DNA of 64,000 bases, taken from positions 77,828,960-77,892,959 of the forward strand of contig OX328128.1 in NCBI GenBank assembly GCA_946811695.1, written 5' to 3'. The stretch comes from Gonocerus acuteangulatus (lineage: Eukaryota > Arthropoda > Insecta > Hemiptera > Coreidae). The notes under the pieces are model-generated. The model searched no databases. It saw only the letters and a list, made by a program, of their open reading frames with translations, and was not told where the DNA came from. This document shows, piece after piece, positions 1-10,777 of this stretch. Positions within the stretch are counted from its first letter, which is position 1. Every line of letters starts with the position of its first letter. Position numbers and translations under genes: made by a program.

Positions 1-429
1 AGAGGTCCAAATATTCAACAAAATCCTTATTTAAAAAACAAAGTGAATGAAATTTATATAAATAAAATACAGTTTAGAACTAAAGCAATGTTTAAAAAAA
101 AATGAAAATAGAGTAAATTGTTTTATAAAATATACATTAATAAAAAAAATAAATAAGAACATAAAACAAAAACAAAAAAAATATGTAAAGGACAAGTTTC
201 TCTACTAAAGAGTTCCAACTTGTAAGGAACATCATGAAGAATTTCACTGCCTATAGAAAGGTACTTAACTATGTTAAAAACCAAATAATTAAATCTTGGA
301 AAAATTTAAAAGAAAAAATATGAAACTAGAATAGGTATTACCCCTTGTTATAGTAAACGATCATATAGAACTATCTTAAAAGCGGAGAAAGATAAAGATG
401 CGCCCGTTTACGTCACAAGACGTCATAGA
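1..429. other. Non-coding AT-rich DNA
   Basis: Poly-A/T-rich sequence without a recognisable coding, tandem or inverted repeat. Confidence 0.5.
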
Positions 430-469
430 GGAGTATTTCATAGCATCTTTTAGCTCTAGTGTTGACGTT

Positions 470-735
470 TACAATTTTCCAATGAGATTTGTAAGAGCTG
501 AGAAACGTGCTCTTAGAAATGCAAGTGCACCACGAATCTCGTTGGTCTGGAGGAACATCGAAGCCTTAGAAATGGCAGCTGCTTCATTCATATCCGAAGC
601 GTCAACAACTGTTTTTATTTTTCCCCAGCGTGTTAAAATGGGTTCTGGTGGAAGCGACACTCCTAGTAAACTTTCCCTGAACGTCTGGACCCGGGAAGAT
701 GCTTTTAAGAAAATTTGTTTGATCGAGGAAATGAG
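470..735 (-). pseudogene. Remnant of a transposon-type protein (hAT-like family suspected)
   Basis: The minus strand reads LKASSRVQTFRE followed by SLPPEPILTRWG and, further on, DEAAAIS-like and LAFLRARFSALTNLI. The PPxPxxTRWG block with a preceding SRVxxF box recalls a multicopy protein family of aphid and cnidarian genomes that I associate with hAT-type elements; the assignment is from memory. Residues normally between RWG and the KTVVDA part appear deleted. A plus-strand reading frame at 398-769 is the shadow of this remnant. Confidence 0.45.
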
Positions 736-1472
736 TTCATTGAATTGTATTTTCTATTTTAAAGATTAGGTCTTTCTAGGTCATTCCATCGTTATTTAGT
801 TGATTTTAGGTGATATCATCCTGAATAGGTTTTTTTAGGTTCCTCCAAATTTGCATGAATGATACTACAAGACGTGAATCATATAAAAAACCGATCATTA
901 TCATGTTTAGCAGAAAGGAAAAAAATAGGTGAAAACCTAAGAATCCGGTCCCTACTGATTACCATAGATATAGAAATGATAGACACCTATAGCCTACCGT
1001 AAAAAAAAGAACCAGGTAGTTGCACGCGCTGCATCCAGCCCATGTGTGGAAAGGCCTAGGAAAGTTTTTGTTTTCTATACTTTGTATTCAACATTATTTT
1101 AATTCTAGTGCAACTATGGTTATATCGTGCTGTGCTTATGGATACACTAAAAGAGCAAAGAAAGAATCGGACATTCACTTTTTTTCATAAGTACCTACTA
1201 CTTGACTAGCATAGATTCTTTTTCCAAGCTCTACAAGTAGCTTTTTTCCCTGAAAAGCCACCAAATCCCCAACCTTAGGCCATTGTATATATATAAAAAT
1301 AGTTTCTTTAAATAATTATTTGTTTATTCACGTGTAGATAGATGTACATAATAAATTACTATAAATTATGTAAATGTATATAATCATTCAAATGTATACA
1401 AATAAATTTATTTTCCACGCATTTTGATATATATCTGACATAATTTACAATTCCTTCATAGTTTACTACATC

Positions 1473-1503
<31 letters not shown>

Positions 1504-2714
1504 TATTTCTTTTGTACTATGCTATTTTTTTCAGACAAATTAATTGATTAAAATACTATGTTTATGAGAACAGCAAGTCACTTTAATTGCGGTGCAAAAT
1601 ATTGTATAAGTATAATATAAGTCCTTGCAGAAATTCCTAAGGAGCCTGAATTAATTTTTCACCGTAGCTGCAAAAAAAAAAAAAATCTTTTAGTTTTTCT
1701 TCGTAGATGTCCTTAAAATTTGAAAGGAAAGCTATGATATAATTACAAAGGAATAAGTCAATAACAAAATATGAAAATGTTTTTGAACGAAATGTTTTTA
1801 AACTTAACATAAATAAAATAAATCCTGCATCACTTACGTTTTCATTCATAGAAAAAAACCTTAGTTACAGATTATTACATGAACAAGTATATAATATAAT
1901 ATCATATTTAAAAAAAATACAAATAAAGAATATAATTTTAGTTATACTAGATTAAAACTTATAATTAAGTATAACCTTAATTAAATGCTCCATTCTTTTT
2001 TATTTTAAATATGGACCACACATTTTTTCTTTAAAAAAATTAGACACAGGCAGTTTGGTTTGGATTTTCCTTAAAACGATACTACCATCAAATGATTTTA
2101 TTACACTTTTTATAAATAAGGCCTAATTTACTTTCCACCCCACTTTCACTAAAAAACTTGAAAAATATTTGTTTCTTGTAGGTTATTTATTACAACTATT
2201 ACCTTATTCAAAAACAACGAAAAACTTCACAAATTTGGAGATCTGATTTTCTTTAAAAAGCTGTGTTCTGAGATTTGTGTGGACTTAGTTTGTGTTTTTA
2301 GTTATATAATTATTCTAATAATAGTTTTACTTTTATACAAATTCAAAATTCTGCGCTATAAGGGAGGAAATCGGTCAAGTTAAATAATTAGACCTGCCGG
2401 ACATGTTACCCTCTTGCCCTCTAACAAAATGGCGGAGTTAGCCCTGCTTAATTTTTTTCACAGGGAAACCAGCGGAGTCCGTCATCTATTCCTTTCTATA
2501 TCTATGCCGAATACTACAGTCAATGCCACCAAATATCTGAAATTTTCAGAGGGACACCTAATATTACTTCAGCAAGCAGTACAACTCGACACTGCTAGAC
2601 TTATTATAGAATAATCATTTTTACTGGTTGGAAATATCCCCCGGTAAAAATATCCATCAGCAAGCTGATATACCTCACCCTAATAATAATAATAATACTA
2701 ATGTTTAAAATCCA
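736..2714. other. AT-rich DNA with minor repeat fragments
   Basis: Holds a short copy of a dispersed repeat at about 1003-1062 (CCAGGTAGT, then GCTGCATCCAGCCCATGTG), also present near 43960 and 52090, and a poly-A tract at 1476-1499. A SINE tail fragment follows at 2715. Nothing else was recognised. Confidence 0.5.
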
Positions 2715-2760
2715 AATAGTTGATGCGCCGTTAAAAACGAAAAAAAAACAAAAAAACAAC
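2715..2760 (+). repeat. Tail fragment of tRNA-derived SINE family A
   Basis: GTTGATGCGCCGTTAAAAA followed by an A-rich tail is identical in kind to the 3' end of the family A copies at 19240 and 21684. No tRNA head is attached. Confidence 0.55.
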
Positions 2761-2825
2761 TAATGTTTAAATAGTCTTTTAAAATATAATTACTTATTTT
2801 GAGAAAAATCTTTATCGAAATAAAA

Positions 2826-2885
2826 TCCATCAACCCCAGTTAGAATCGAACCCACAATCTCAGGCTCTTAGTTTGTCAAAACCTT
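2826..2885 (-). repeat. tRNA-like B-box fragment (decayed SINE)
   Basis: AGAATCGAACCCACAATCTC on the plus strand is the complement of a pol III B box (GGTTCGATTC type). There is no full tRNA fold, so this is probably a decayed SINE head. Confidence 0.35.
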
Positions 2886-2992
2886 AATTGGTAAGGTGAA
2901 AACATACTACATACATTAAGTACAGATGGAATGGTTGGGATTCGGCTAAATAAACCTCAATATGATTTTGTTTTAAAAAAATCTATATTTCG

Positions 2993-3026
2993 GACGTTTG
3001 GGCTACTCATTGGTAGCCTTCGTCAG
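2993..3026 (-). ncRNA. Hammerhead-like ribozyme motif, core base changed
   Basis: On the minus strand CTGACGA is followed by a GGCTAC/GTAGCC stem and then CAAACGTC instead of GAAACGTC. In the intact arm at 5982-6015 the same place has GAAACGTC, so the conserved G after stem II is a C here. This should abolish cleavage if the motif is a real hammerhead. Confidence 0.45.
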
Positions 3027-3194
3027 CTAAAATGACAAAAAAAAGGAAGAAATTAATACAAAAACAAATAAATTATGATTGTGATAGGTAACAGAGCTAT
3101 AGATAAAATTAACTTATGAAAGAACATATCGTCTTCAATTCTTAGAATGAAAAAGTGAATAGGTACAATAATTGATTTTAATAGTAATTAGTAA

Positions 3195-3365
3195 CGTTAA
3201 TTGATTTTACAAAGAAATAAGAAGCTACATACCAATGACAAATATAGTAGCTAATAGTAACATTAATTGATTTTACAAAGAAATAAGAAGCTACATACCA
3301 ATGACAAATATAGTAGCTAATAGTAACATTAATTGATTTTACAAAGGAATAAAATACTACATACC
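3195..3365. repeat. 66-bp tandem repeat inside the left arm
   Basis: A unit beginning TAAC(G/A)TTAATTGATTTTAC and ending ATAGTAGCTAATAG is present about two and a half times at 66-bp spacing. The last copy has diverged (AAATACTACATACC). The right arm has one copy fewer. Confidence 0.85.
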
Positions 3366-3617
3366 AATAGAAATACCGAGCGGCAGAGGAAGACCAAGGT
3401 TGGCAATTAAGTAACCATTGTAGAGTGTCTAAGGAGAAAAAGAAATCTACTGGGGTATAAGTAAGTGGGAACAGCAGGTGGTGGGGGAAATGTCGGTAAG
3501 GATCAAAAGCAAGTTTATGACATGTCGGTAAGGATTATAAGGCATGTTTATGACATTTATGACAGGAAAGGAGAAAAAGGTGTTAATGGAAGGATACCCA
3601 AGGGGCATGGTAAAAAT

Positions 3618-4034
3618 CTAGGTGGGAGGTCGGGAGAGTATTTGGAAAATATTAGCGTACATAGGAGAAATGCCTTGTTGGTCAGTTTTGTAGTTTATAT
3701 TGTTTTTGTTTAAGTTTATGTGTACACATTCCGAGATCTGTAGTCTTTTTTTGTTTCGTTGTGTAGCAAGAATTTTCGTGTCGTCGAAGTTAAAAGTGTG
3801 TTTTTGTGTAATGGCGTGTTTTGCAAGTGCAGATTTATCTATTTCTTTATTAGTGATGGTTCGTTTATGTTGTGTAAGACGTGAGTGAATGTCATTTATG
3901 GTTTCTCCTATGTATACACCATTACAGGAAGGGGTTTGACAAGGGACTTGGTAAACACATCGGGTGGTTTGTTCAAAAGGGATGGGATCTTTGAGTTTGG
4001 TATAGAGGGTTTTGAGTTTGTTGTTAGTTTTCAA
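3618..4034 (-). pseudogene. GIY-YIG endonuclease part of the Penelope-like element
   Basis: 138 codons. RCVYQVPC (25-32), GVYIGET (39-45), R52, QHK (55-57) and a conserved Glu in ISEC (E102) match the GIY-YIG nuclease fused to Penelope reverse transcriptases, which nicks the target for integration. The frame overlaps the reverse transcriptase frame by 11 bases but is one base out of phase, so the original fusion is split by an indel near 4024-4060, where a homopolymer of eight T lies. The 3' end of this frame is also the inner part of the left arm. Confidence 0.85.
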
Positions 4035-5265
4035 ACCAAAATTTAGGGAAGGGTAGGATTTTTTTTATTGTCTTTGTAAGTTTATCAGTCAGTCCAGGTG
4101 TAAATGGTAGAGATCGGAACATTTGGTAACTGGGAGTTAGGGAAGAATTGGGAGAGACAGTGTTGGGAGATTGGGATTTTGCTTTTTTTACAAGGGATTT
4201 TATGAGGTTGGGGGGAAATTGGTTGCGTGCCAATATATCTGAGGCGATATTAATATTTTTATTGTGGAAGGAAGCATGGGATAGGGAGAGGACTCGGCAG
4301 AGGAGATTTCTGGCTACATTAATCTTGAGGTGGTAAGGATGGGATGACTGAAAATTAAGTAACCGTCCCGAGTACGTGGGTTTGGTGTACCAGTCAGTAA
4401 TAATAGTACCGTCAGTCTGTCTAATTAGTAAGATGTCCAAGTATGGGAGCTGTCTGTCCTGTTCTATTTCGACTGTAAATTGAAGCCTAGGGTAAAAGGA
4501 ATTGAAACAGGTAAGTATGTCTGTTAGTCTGTTTGGGTTAATCATCAGCAAAAGATCGTCTACGTATTTGCAGATGAATGAGATGTCATGGGGAAACTGT
4601 GGGACGAGGGAGTTGAGAAGATCGTTGAGAAGGATTGAGGATAAATCGGGTGCAAGACAGTTGCCCATGGCTAGACCTTCAATTTGTTTATAGAATTTCC
4701 CATCATATTTAAAAAAACCGCTGTTAACACAAAGTTTTAGACTTTCTATAAACAGATCAAAGGATAGAGGGCTATGGAGGTGGAGGTTGGGCCAATGGTT
4801 TTCGATAATTTCTAGCGTTTTGGCTAGTGGGACGTTAGTGAATAAGGATGTGGCATCAATGGAAACTAAAATGTGGCCGTGGGGAATGGTTAGGTTGGAT
4901 AATTTAGAAATTAGGTCAAAGGAATTTTTTATATCATAGGGATTATTATGGCTAACTATTTGTAATGAGGGAAGAAGAAATTTACTGAGACTGGAAGAGG
5001 GAGAATCTATATTGGCAATGATGGGACGAAGGGGATTACCAGGTTTGTGGATTTTGGGGAGGCCATAGGCACGCGGTGGGAGGGAATTGTGGGAAATTAA
5101 GAAGGACTTAGTGGATTTGTCGATTTCGTTAGAGTTAAAAAGTTTGTGAATGTGTTCGTTGAATTTTCGTTCTTGTATTTTCGTAATATCCTTAGGAATG
5201 GGTAAGTATGTATTGCTGTCGTTCAATAAGTTGGTCATTTTTTCGTTGTATTCTGTTCTGTCCAT
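4024..5265 (-). pseudogene. Reverse transcriptase of the Penelope-like element, 5'-truncated
   Basis: 413 codons. Motifs in order: RAYGLPKIHKPG (65-76), SIDATSLFTNVP (135-146), GLAMGNCLAP (197-206), the catalytic YVDD (234-237) and QLPYLDILL (272-280). The reading starts at MDRTEY, an internal position in full-length family members, where this box follows an ADKG-type motif, so the N-terminal region is missing. The truncation point coincides with a foldback at 5247-5282. The end is frameshifted relative to the endonuclease. No stop interrupts the remaining domain, so the copy is probably fairly young. Confidence 0.9.
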
Positions 5266-5282
5266 GATGACAGAACAGAATA
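5247..5282. repeat. 14-bp perfect inverted repeat at the Penelope junction
   Basis: GTATTCTGTTCTGT and ACAGAACAGAATAC flank an eight-base loop. The left half is the coding sequence for the first codons of the reverse transcriptase frame, and the right half is an inverted copy of it, directly before the right arm. Confidence 0.85.
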
Positions 5283-5284
5283 CA

Positions 5285-6091
5285 CTTCGACGACACGAAA
5301 ATTCTTGCTACACAACGAAACAAAAAAAGACTACAGATCTCGGAATGTGTACACATAAACTTAAACAAAAACAATATAAACTACAAAACTGACCAACAAG
5401 GCATTTCTCCTATGTACGCTAATATTTTCCAAATACTCTCCCGACCTCCCACCTAGATTTTTACCATGCCCCTTGGGTATCCTTCCATTAACACCTTTTT
5501 CTCCTTTCCTGTCATAAATGTCATAAACATGCCTTATAATCCTTACCGACATGTCATAAACTTGCTTTTGATCCTTACCGACATTTCCCCCACCACCTGC
5601 TGTTCCCACTTACTTATACCCCAGTAGATTTCTTTTTCTCCTTAGACACTCTACAATGGTTACTTAATTGCCACCCTTGGTCTTCCTCTGCCGCTCGGTA
5701 TTTCTATTGGTATGTAGTATTTTATTCCTTTGTAAAATCAATTAATGTTACTATTAGCTACTATATTTGTCATTGGTATGTAGCTTCTTATTTCTTTGTA
5801 AAATCAATTAACGTTACTAATTACTATTAAAATCAATTATTGTACCTATTCACTTTTTTATTCTAAGAATTTAAGACGATATGTTCTTTCATAAGTTAAT
5901 TTTATCTATAGCTCTGTTACCTATCACAATCATAATTTTTTTGTTTTTGTATTAATTTCTTCCTTTTTTTTGTCATTTTAGCTGACGAAGGCTACCAATG
6001 AGTAGCCGAAACGTCCGAAATATAGATTTTTTTAAAACAAAATCATATTGAGGTTTATTTAGCCGAATCCCAACCATTCCATCTGTACTTA
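5285..6091 (-). repeat. Right inverted arm of the Penelope-like element
   Basis: Inverted copy of 2917-3789, beginning within the endonuclease coding part and ending past the untranslated region. It carries the intact hammerhead-like motif at 5982-6015 and continues to the common element end near 6113. Confidence 0.92.
5982..6015 (+). ncRNA. Hammerhead-like ribozyme motif
   Basis: CTGACGA (5982-5988), a stem of GGCTAC with GTAGCC, then GAAACGTC (6008-6015). These are the CUGANGA and GAAA boxes of a hammerhead. The ACGU after GAA is self-complementary, as in the short-stem-III variants described from Penelope-like elements, which cleave as dimers (family knowledge). One unpaired A after CTGACGA departs from the textbook core, and stem I pairing is weak here, so activity is uncertain. 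Confidence 0.5.
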
Positions 6092-6113
6092 TCACCTCGA
6101 CGGCTAACTATCT

Positions 6114-6480
6114 AATCATCATGATACATACATTATGTAACATAAGATAAAATACACTGATGAATTTAAAATGTTAAATTCAACAACAGTATTAAAAAAT
6201 GTACTAAACAGTTTTGTTTTGTAAAGAAAAAATCAAAATTAAGTTCTAGGGGAATTATGGCTTAGACGTTTTTTTTTTTCGAACAAAACAAATAAACATA
6301 CAAATAAGGCATGGAGAGCCCACAGCCATGGGCCTCCCCTTATTATTAAATGTTAAAATTACTTTCTTCATTACTATCTGTATTATTTGTTCTTATAATA
6401 TAAAATAACATAATTCTTTCATTAGGATTTGTTTAAATTGTTTTCTAACGTTTTTTATTTGTTTTCTGCAATGTAAAATG
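6114..6480. other. Spacer between the Penelope-like element and the KH gene
   Basis: AT-rich with a poly-T run at about 6271-6279; nothing recognised. Confidence 0.5.
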
Positions 6481-6676
6481 ATTAATTGATTTTTGCTCTC
6501 GCACAAGAAGGCATGTGCCGGGTAGGACGCCATTTCTCATAGCCACTAGGACAAGCGTCTCTTTCTCTTATTCTTCTACGTCTCTATTAGTCCTCACTAA
6601 TTGAGTTTAACAAGTTTCGGCTCGCTATTTGTATTTATTATTTTTAAACTCTTCCGTCCGTCCGTTTGCAGTTTAT
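6481..6676 (+). promoter_or_regulatory. Candidate promoter / 5' UTR of the KH gene
   Basis: This 200-bp stretch is less AT-rich than its surroundings and leads straight into the first coding exon. It has a GCCATTT box at about 6530 that resembles a YY1-type site, and pyrimidine-rich runs. The sequence TCCGTCCGTTTGCAG at 6657-6671 looks like a 3' splice site, so coding exon 1 could start at 6672 behind an upstream non-coding exon. Alternatively transcription starts within this stretch. No convincing TATA box is seen. Confidence 0.35.
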
Positions 6677-6833
6677 ATGGTGAACGAATCCGCAGAACAG
6701 GGAACGATGGAAAATCAGCAAGAAACAGCCGTCGACAATTCCAAGATGAACGAATACATCAAGGAATTGTTGAAAGAAAAAATTTCTCTTGACCCTTCAT
6801 CTTGCCCCAATGCTATGCGACTTCTGGAAGATG
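6677..6833 (+). CDS. qkr58E-like: KH gene coding exon 1 (N-terminus and most of QUA1)
   Basis: Encodes residues 1-52 plus one base of codon 53 and ends in donor GTAAAT. The acidic, Gln-rich start is followed by MNEYIKELLKEKISLDPSS (24-42) and AMRLLEDE, the helix pattern of QUA1 homodimerisation motifs in Sam68-like proteins, where Tyr, Leu, the EK pair and LDPS are typical. Three starts are in frame: 6629, 6677 and 6707. The ATG at 6677 was chosen because it lies just after a possible splice acceptor. The one at 6707 has the better context (A at -3, G at +4) and would shorten the protein by ten residues. Confidence 0.88.
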
Positions 6834-7783
6834 GTAAATTATTACATTTTTTCTTATTGATCAATTTGTTGGAGATTTTTATCTCTTCCCACCAAGCCAT
6901 GAGTTGGCACCTCCACGTGGCTGGTTTTTACTCTATTATATACATCATGTTTACATTTTATTTAATTTAAATAATAAATGGCAGTGCTATATTTAAAATC
7001 CTATTTGTATGCTATTGACTGGGACAGTGCCAAAATTAGCCGCATTATTTCTAGAAAGCGTCGGCCATTTTAGTTCCAAGCTACCCAAGCCATTGATAAT
7101 TTTTATTTATTAATGCTCTTTATTTACGATTTCCTAATTTGTTTCTTCACCGAAGAACATTTTTTGACAATAATATTCAACTCCATAAACCGTTTTACAT
7201 AAATCTAAGTTTATGAAAAGTAATTTTGCTTTGCATTAGTGTGTTTCTTACAAGCTTGCCTGACAAAGAAAAAGCAATAAATCGCATTTTCTCAAAGTAA
7301 ACATGTTTTTATTAATAGTTAATATGCTTTGGATGTTTATTCTCAAATTCAAATTAAACAATATTTTATATAATATAAATATTACATAATCACTAGAAGT
7401 GTTGGAATATCTAAGATTATCCAAACCAGATAACCCTAATTAATGATTTGTAACTGCTGAACTACTTCTTTTTAAACTAAATACCAGTCAACTTTAGTGC
7501 TTAATAAATACTCTTCTAGTCGTTATTGCCAGCTTTTTTTACGTTTTTATTCTTTATTAGGTTAAAATGAATAAGTATACAAAGTTTCACGAAAATCGGA
7601 GTCTGGGCACTTCTCACTCAGAATTACCCTAAATACATTTGTCTGATATTCCGTATTCAATTTGACCATTCTGTTACTTTTTTGTTTTTTTTTCAGCTCA
7701 GTGAAATTAAACTTTTGCTTTTTTATTGAAGAGTGGAATAAGTAAATTATCGTATTTCTAAGACAAATATTTAAATTCCACGG
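6834..7783. other. Start of intron 1, no feature recognised
   Basis: AT-rich intronic DNA directly after the exon 1 donor. I see no coding remnant, tandem array or long inverted repeat here. Confidence 0.5.
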
Positions 7784-7849
7784 CCTTGAGTTGGCTTGAC
7801 TAGAGTTACGATATCTTGAGCTAGGGTAGCGAGCGGAAACGCATAGCAC
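7784..7849. repeat. Fragment of an inverted-repeat family (AGCGGAAACGCATAGCA)
   Basis: AGTTGGCTTGACTAGAGTT and GCGAGCGGAAACGCATAGCA match the arms of the small palindrome at 46828-47023. Confidence 0.6.
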
Positions 7850-8195
7850 GTCTGCTCAAAAGTCGTCCTAGACATTCTTCAAATTTCAATTAGACTTCTT
7901 TATTAAGGACTTCCATACCTGCGTATGTGCATGTACACAAATACCTTGTTTATGCCAGCTATTATAACATCTATAACAGTGAACTTTAGTGCTTAATAAC
8001 TTCTCTCCTAGTTGAGGACGAGTTTTTTGTTTTTTTTTAACGGATTCGTGTCCAGTGCACCAAAATACAGTTTAGTGGGAAATGTGAAATTAATCGGTCC
8101 GGAGCAGGCTAAACTTCAGTTTTACCTAAATTATTTTTCATACAAATGTTTGCTGGTTGTTAATTATAATTCCTATTTATGAATATATTCATTAA

Positions 8196-8345
8196 TATGT
8201 TAATGTCCATTTATAATTTACTCAAATGTTTAGGACAGGTTACCTACAGATTGCCGCTCACTTCTTGCAATGATAGGGCTGACGCATTTCATATTTTTTT
8301 AAGAAAAGTTTGTACCCTTATTGGGAATAGAACGCAGGCTCTTAT
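8196..8345 (-). repeat. Decayed SINE family B copy
   Basis: AATGTCCATTTATAATTTAC, TTTAGGACAGGTTACCTAC and GGGAATAGAACGCAGGCTC parallel in order the better copies at 47063 and 61783; the tRNA head is degraded. Confidence 0.5.
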
Positions 8346-9275
8346 GCACAAAATGCTTATCTGTCTATGTAAAGATAACTTATATTTATTTGTTTTGACC
8401 AAAAATTGATTATAGCTTGGTATATTTGGGAAAAAGGGATCATGTTCTTTATGCTGAATGAGCAAAATATTCCTCCATTTAGCTGTCCCTCATAATCTTT
8501 AAAAGTTCTTGTATTCACTAATGTCTTTAGATCAACAAAGTGATACTTATCGTTAAGAGTTTGATGCTTGTAGCCCACTTTGTACTAATCTACGTATACT
8601 TTCCTTGATTCTGTTAAGCTACGTTACTCAGGTTTATTTTACTTTTCATTACTTCTATCAATTTTGATTCTTATCTCTTCTTAATTAATTCCACAAAACA
8701 CGGTTTTACGGTAAGTCCCAATGTTTTAAGGCCGGACACATCCTATGTTTTGCTTCCTTTTCGTTAATAAACATATCTATTTCCACATTTAACTTGTTTT
8801 TCCCAAATGTTCAATTTTTTTTTATATTCACACTTCACAAAGTTAATTATTTCAATCGACTACTGTTAGTAAAGACATAATGTTTGAAACAATATTTTAT
8901 ACTCGATAATTCCTCGCACCATTGATAAATAAAGTGTACTGTATTTCCTAAACATCTTATGGTATCAGCAAAACTTGTTTCACTCCTTATTTGGCTGTTG
9001 TCTCTACAACTACTGTTTGAACACATTCATGCTTTGTAACATCTTAGTTATCTCAACTTACATTCTAATCTATTCAGGAGCATAAGAAAGTAAAGAAAGT
9101 AACTTGTATGAACATTTTTGTGGTTGTAATATTAGCGGGGATATGATGGAGCAGTTATGTTCTACTAGATTGTAGATTCGACTTAATGGACATAGTTTTC
9201 GTGTCCTTAATTAGCACTTCCCGTAGGAATGTAACAATTGTGGATGCACCCAAGAGCAAATGTGATAATTTTTTC

Positions 9276-9287
<12 letters not shown>
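8346..9287. other. Intron 1, no feature recognised
   Basis: AT-rich. A short phrase TTAGCACTTCCCGTAGGAATG at about 9214 recurs at about 9500 and marks a minor dispersed repeat. Nothing else is seen. Confidence 0.4.

Positions 9288-9348
<61 letters not shown>
9288..9348. repeat. (TA)n microsatellite
   Basis: Pure TA dinucleotide run of about 60 bp preceded by (GT)n. Confidence 0.95.
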
Positions 9349-9352
<4 letters not shown>

Positions 9353-9788
9353 TTTGCAACAAAACTTTAAAGAACATGCGTTAAAAAAATAAATAGAATT
9401 AGTATTTAGATGTTAAGGTTTTCTTCGGAACAAAATTAAACATTTATAATTGAGTTAGATTTATTATAATTATACTAGTCTAGAACTATTCATGTTTATT
9501 AGCACTTCCTGAAGGAATGTAACTACTGAGGTTGCACTAATGAAAGAAGTTTAAAGGAATTTCTTCAAAAATATTTTGCCACTATACTTAACCCTTTCCG
9601 TACGCAATGAGCCGCTAGGAGATGTGTTCTGCTGTACGGGATACTAGCACTCTGCTTCGGGCCCCCTGTACGGGATACTTTTCCCACTCTCGGTCACAGC
9701 GCCTCGACTTTTAGCGATCTCGCCGTATTAAAACTAGTCTTTTATCATTTTGATTTTTATTTTGGTTACAATGATTATTAATTTTTAT

Positions 9789-9855
9789 GGTACTTACGTA
9801 TTAGCGTCAAAGCAGGTCAAAGCAGGTCTCTTTCAGAGATCTGGATCATGGATAA
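9789..9855. repeat. Fragment of the GGTACTTACGTA terminal-repeat family
   Basis: GGTACTTACGTA, then CTTTCAGAGATCTGGATCAT, matches the terminal inverted repeats of the element at 46712-47584. A ten-base duplication (GTCAAAGCAG twice) lies inside. Confidence 0.6.
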
Positions 9856-10660
9856 CGCATTTCTATTGGTCAATCACTATCAGAGATATCATCTATTGTG
9901 TTTATAGTAGCCATCTTGTTCCCTTTGTCTTTTTAATGCAATTCATTTGTGCTTTATTTACCCACGCAATTGTTGTTGATTTTTTAGTTACGCGATTTCA
10001 GTTTTTGTGCGAGTTAGTGACAACAGAATAGCTAGGATGAAAGCTACTGTTTCGAAGCAATGCGAAATCTGTTTATCCCATTGTTTTATGAATAATAAGC
10101 AAGGGAATTATATACTCCATAATTATGGCAAAAAGTTTCACATCTTCCTTTTTGATCCATGACTTTGTACACTGGCGGAGGTAAAAACTTATTTATTTTT
10201 TTTTTGTATAAAACTTATTCACTAAAACAAAAGGATTATTATAAATATTTACGGTTAATTTAATGAATTATTCAATTAAATACGTAATATATTAAACTTA
10301 TCAATTAAATATTACATATATTTTTAACTTGAAGACATGCAATAAAAAAAAAAAAAAAAAAAAAGATTAAATTTAACTAAACACGAATATAAGATCTTAA
10401 CACTTCAAGACTAAAAGTGAACTAATTTTGTAAAAACAAGTTGTTGGAAATGTACAGAGGTATAAACACAAACGATAATTTGACAAGGGTTGACTGGGTA
10501 AATGGGCGGAGAAGGCAACGAGTTGTAATTTGACTGAAAACGACCAAAAACTTCATTCAAATGCCATCTAGTAATAAGCAGGAATACTAGAAGTACAATA
10601 CGGTAACGCTAGATAGCTCTAAAGTCAAGAAATGAGAAGAAAAAGAATGCGAGAGATACG

Positions 10661-10777
10661 CCGAGCTCTTGACTGCTGTACAAGTCCACAGTACGTGGGT
10701 CCCGTCTTCCTTCGACTTCTACACAAGTCCACGGTATGTGGGTCCCGACCGCTCTCGACTGCTGTACAAGTCCATGG
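10661..10777. repeat. Short tandem repeat, about 44-bp unit
   Basis: Two and a half units sharing CGACT-CTGTACAAGTCCA and GT-TGTGGGTCCCG. The copies are imperfect (10661, 10708 and 10757). The stretch is GC-richer than its surroundings. Confidence 0.7.

Larger units (their letters stand above)
2917..3789 (+). repeat. Left inverted arm of the Penelope-like element
   Basis: Reverse complement of 5285-6091 with few differences. It contains the end of the GIY-YIG reading frame (3618-3789), the 3' untranslated part and a mutated hammerhead-like motif. It is longer than the right arm mainly because it has one more copy of a 66-bp tandem unit. Confidence 0.93.
2917..6113 (-). mobile_element. Penelope-like retroelement with inverted flanking arms
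   Basis: The minus strand encodes a Penelope-type reverse transcriptase followed by a GIY-YIG endonuclease, the pairing that defines this retroelement order. The unit lies between two inverted arms of about 0.8 kb (2917-3789 and 5285-6091). Penelope-like elements often carry such LTR-like flanks in direct or inverted order. The right arm runs on to a CGGCTAACTATCT end at 6113, also found at the ends of two smaller relatives (51924 and 58095). The left arm lacks this end. The element is 5'-truncated and frameshifted, so it is not autonomous. Confidence 0.9.

Noticed and set aside
398..769. 123-codon plus-strand frame
   Set aside because: It is the opposite-strand shadow of the transposon-protein remnant at 470-735.
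3465..3713. 82-codon frame found identically in both Penelope arms (also 5361-5609, minus)
   Set aside because: It runs antisense to the endonuclease end and through the untranslated arm; the identity only reflects the inverted repeat.
9590..9735. piggyBac-like MITE (TTAACCCTTTCC start)
   Set aside because: A TTAA and CCCTTT are present at one end only; no matching inverted end or second TTAA was found.
9750..10031. 93-codon hydrophobic open frame
   Set aside because: It overlaps a fragment of the GGTACTTACGTA terminal-repeat family; the rest is T-rich intronic sequence read as Phe, Ile and Val.
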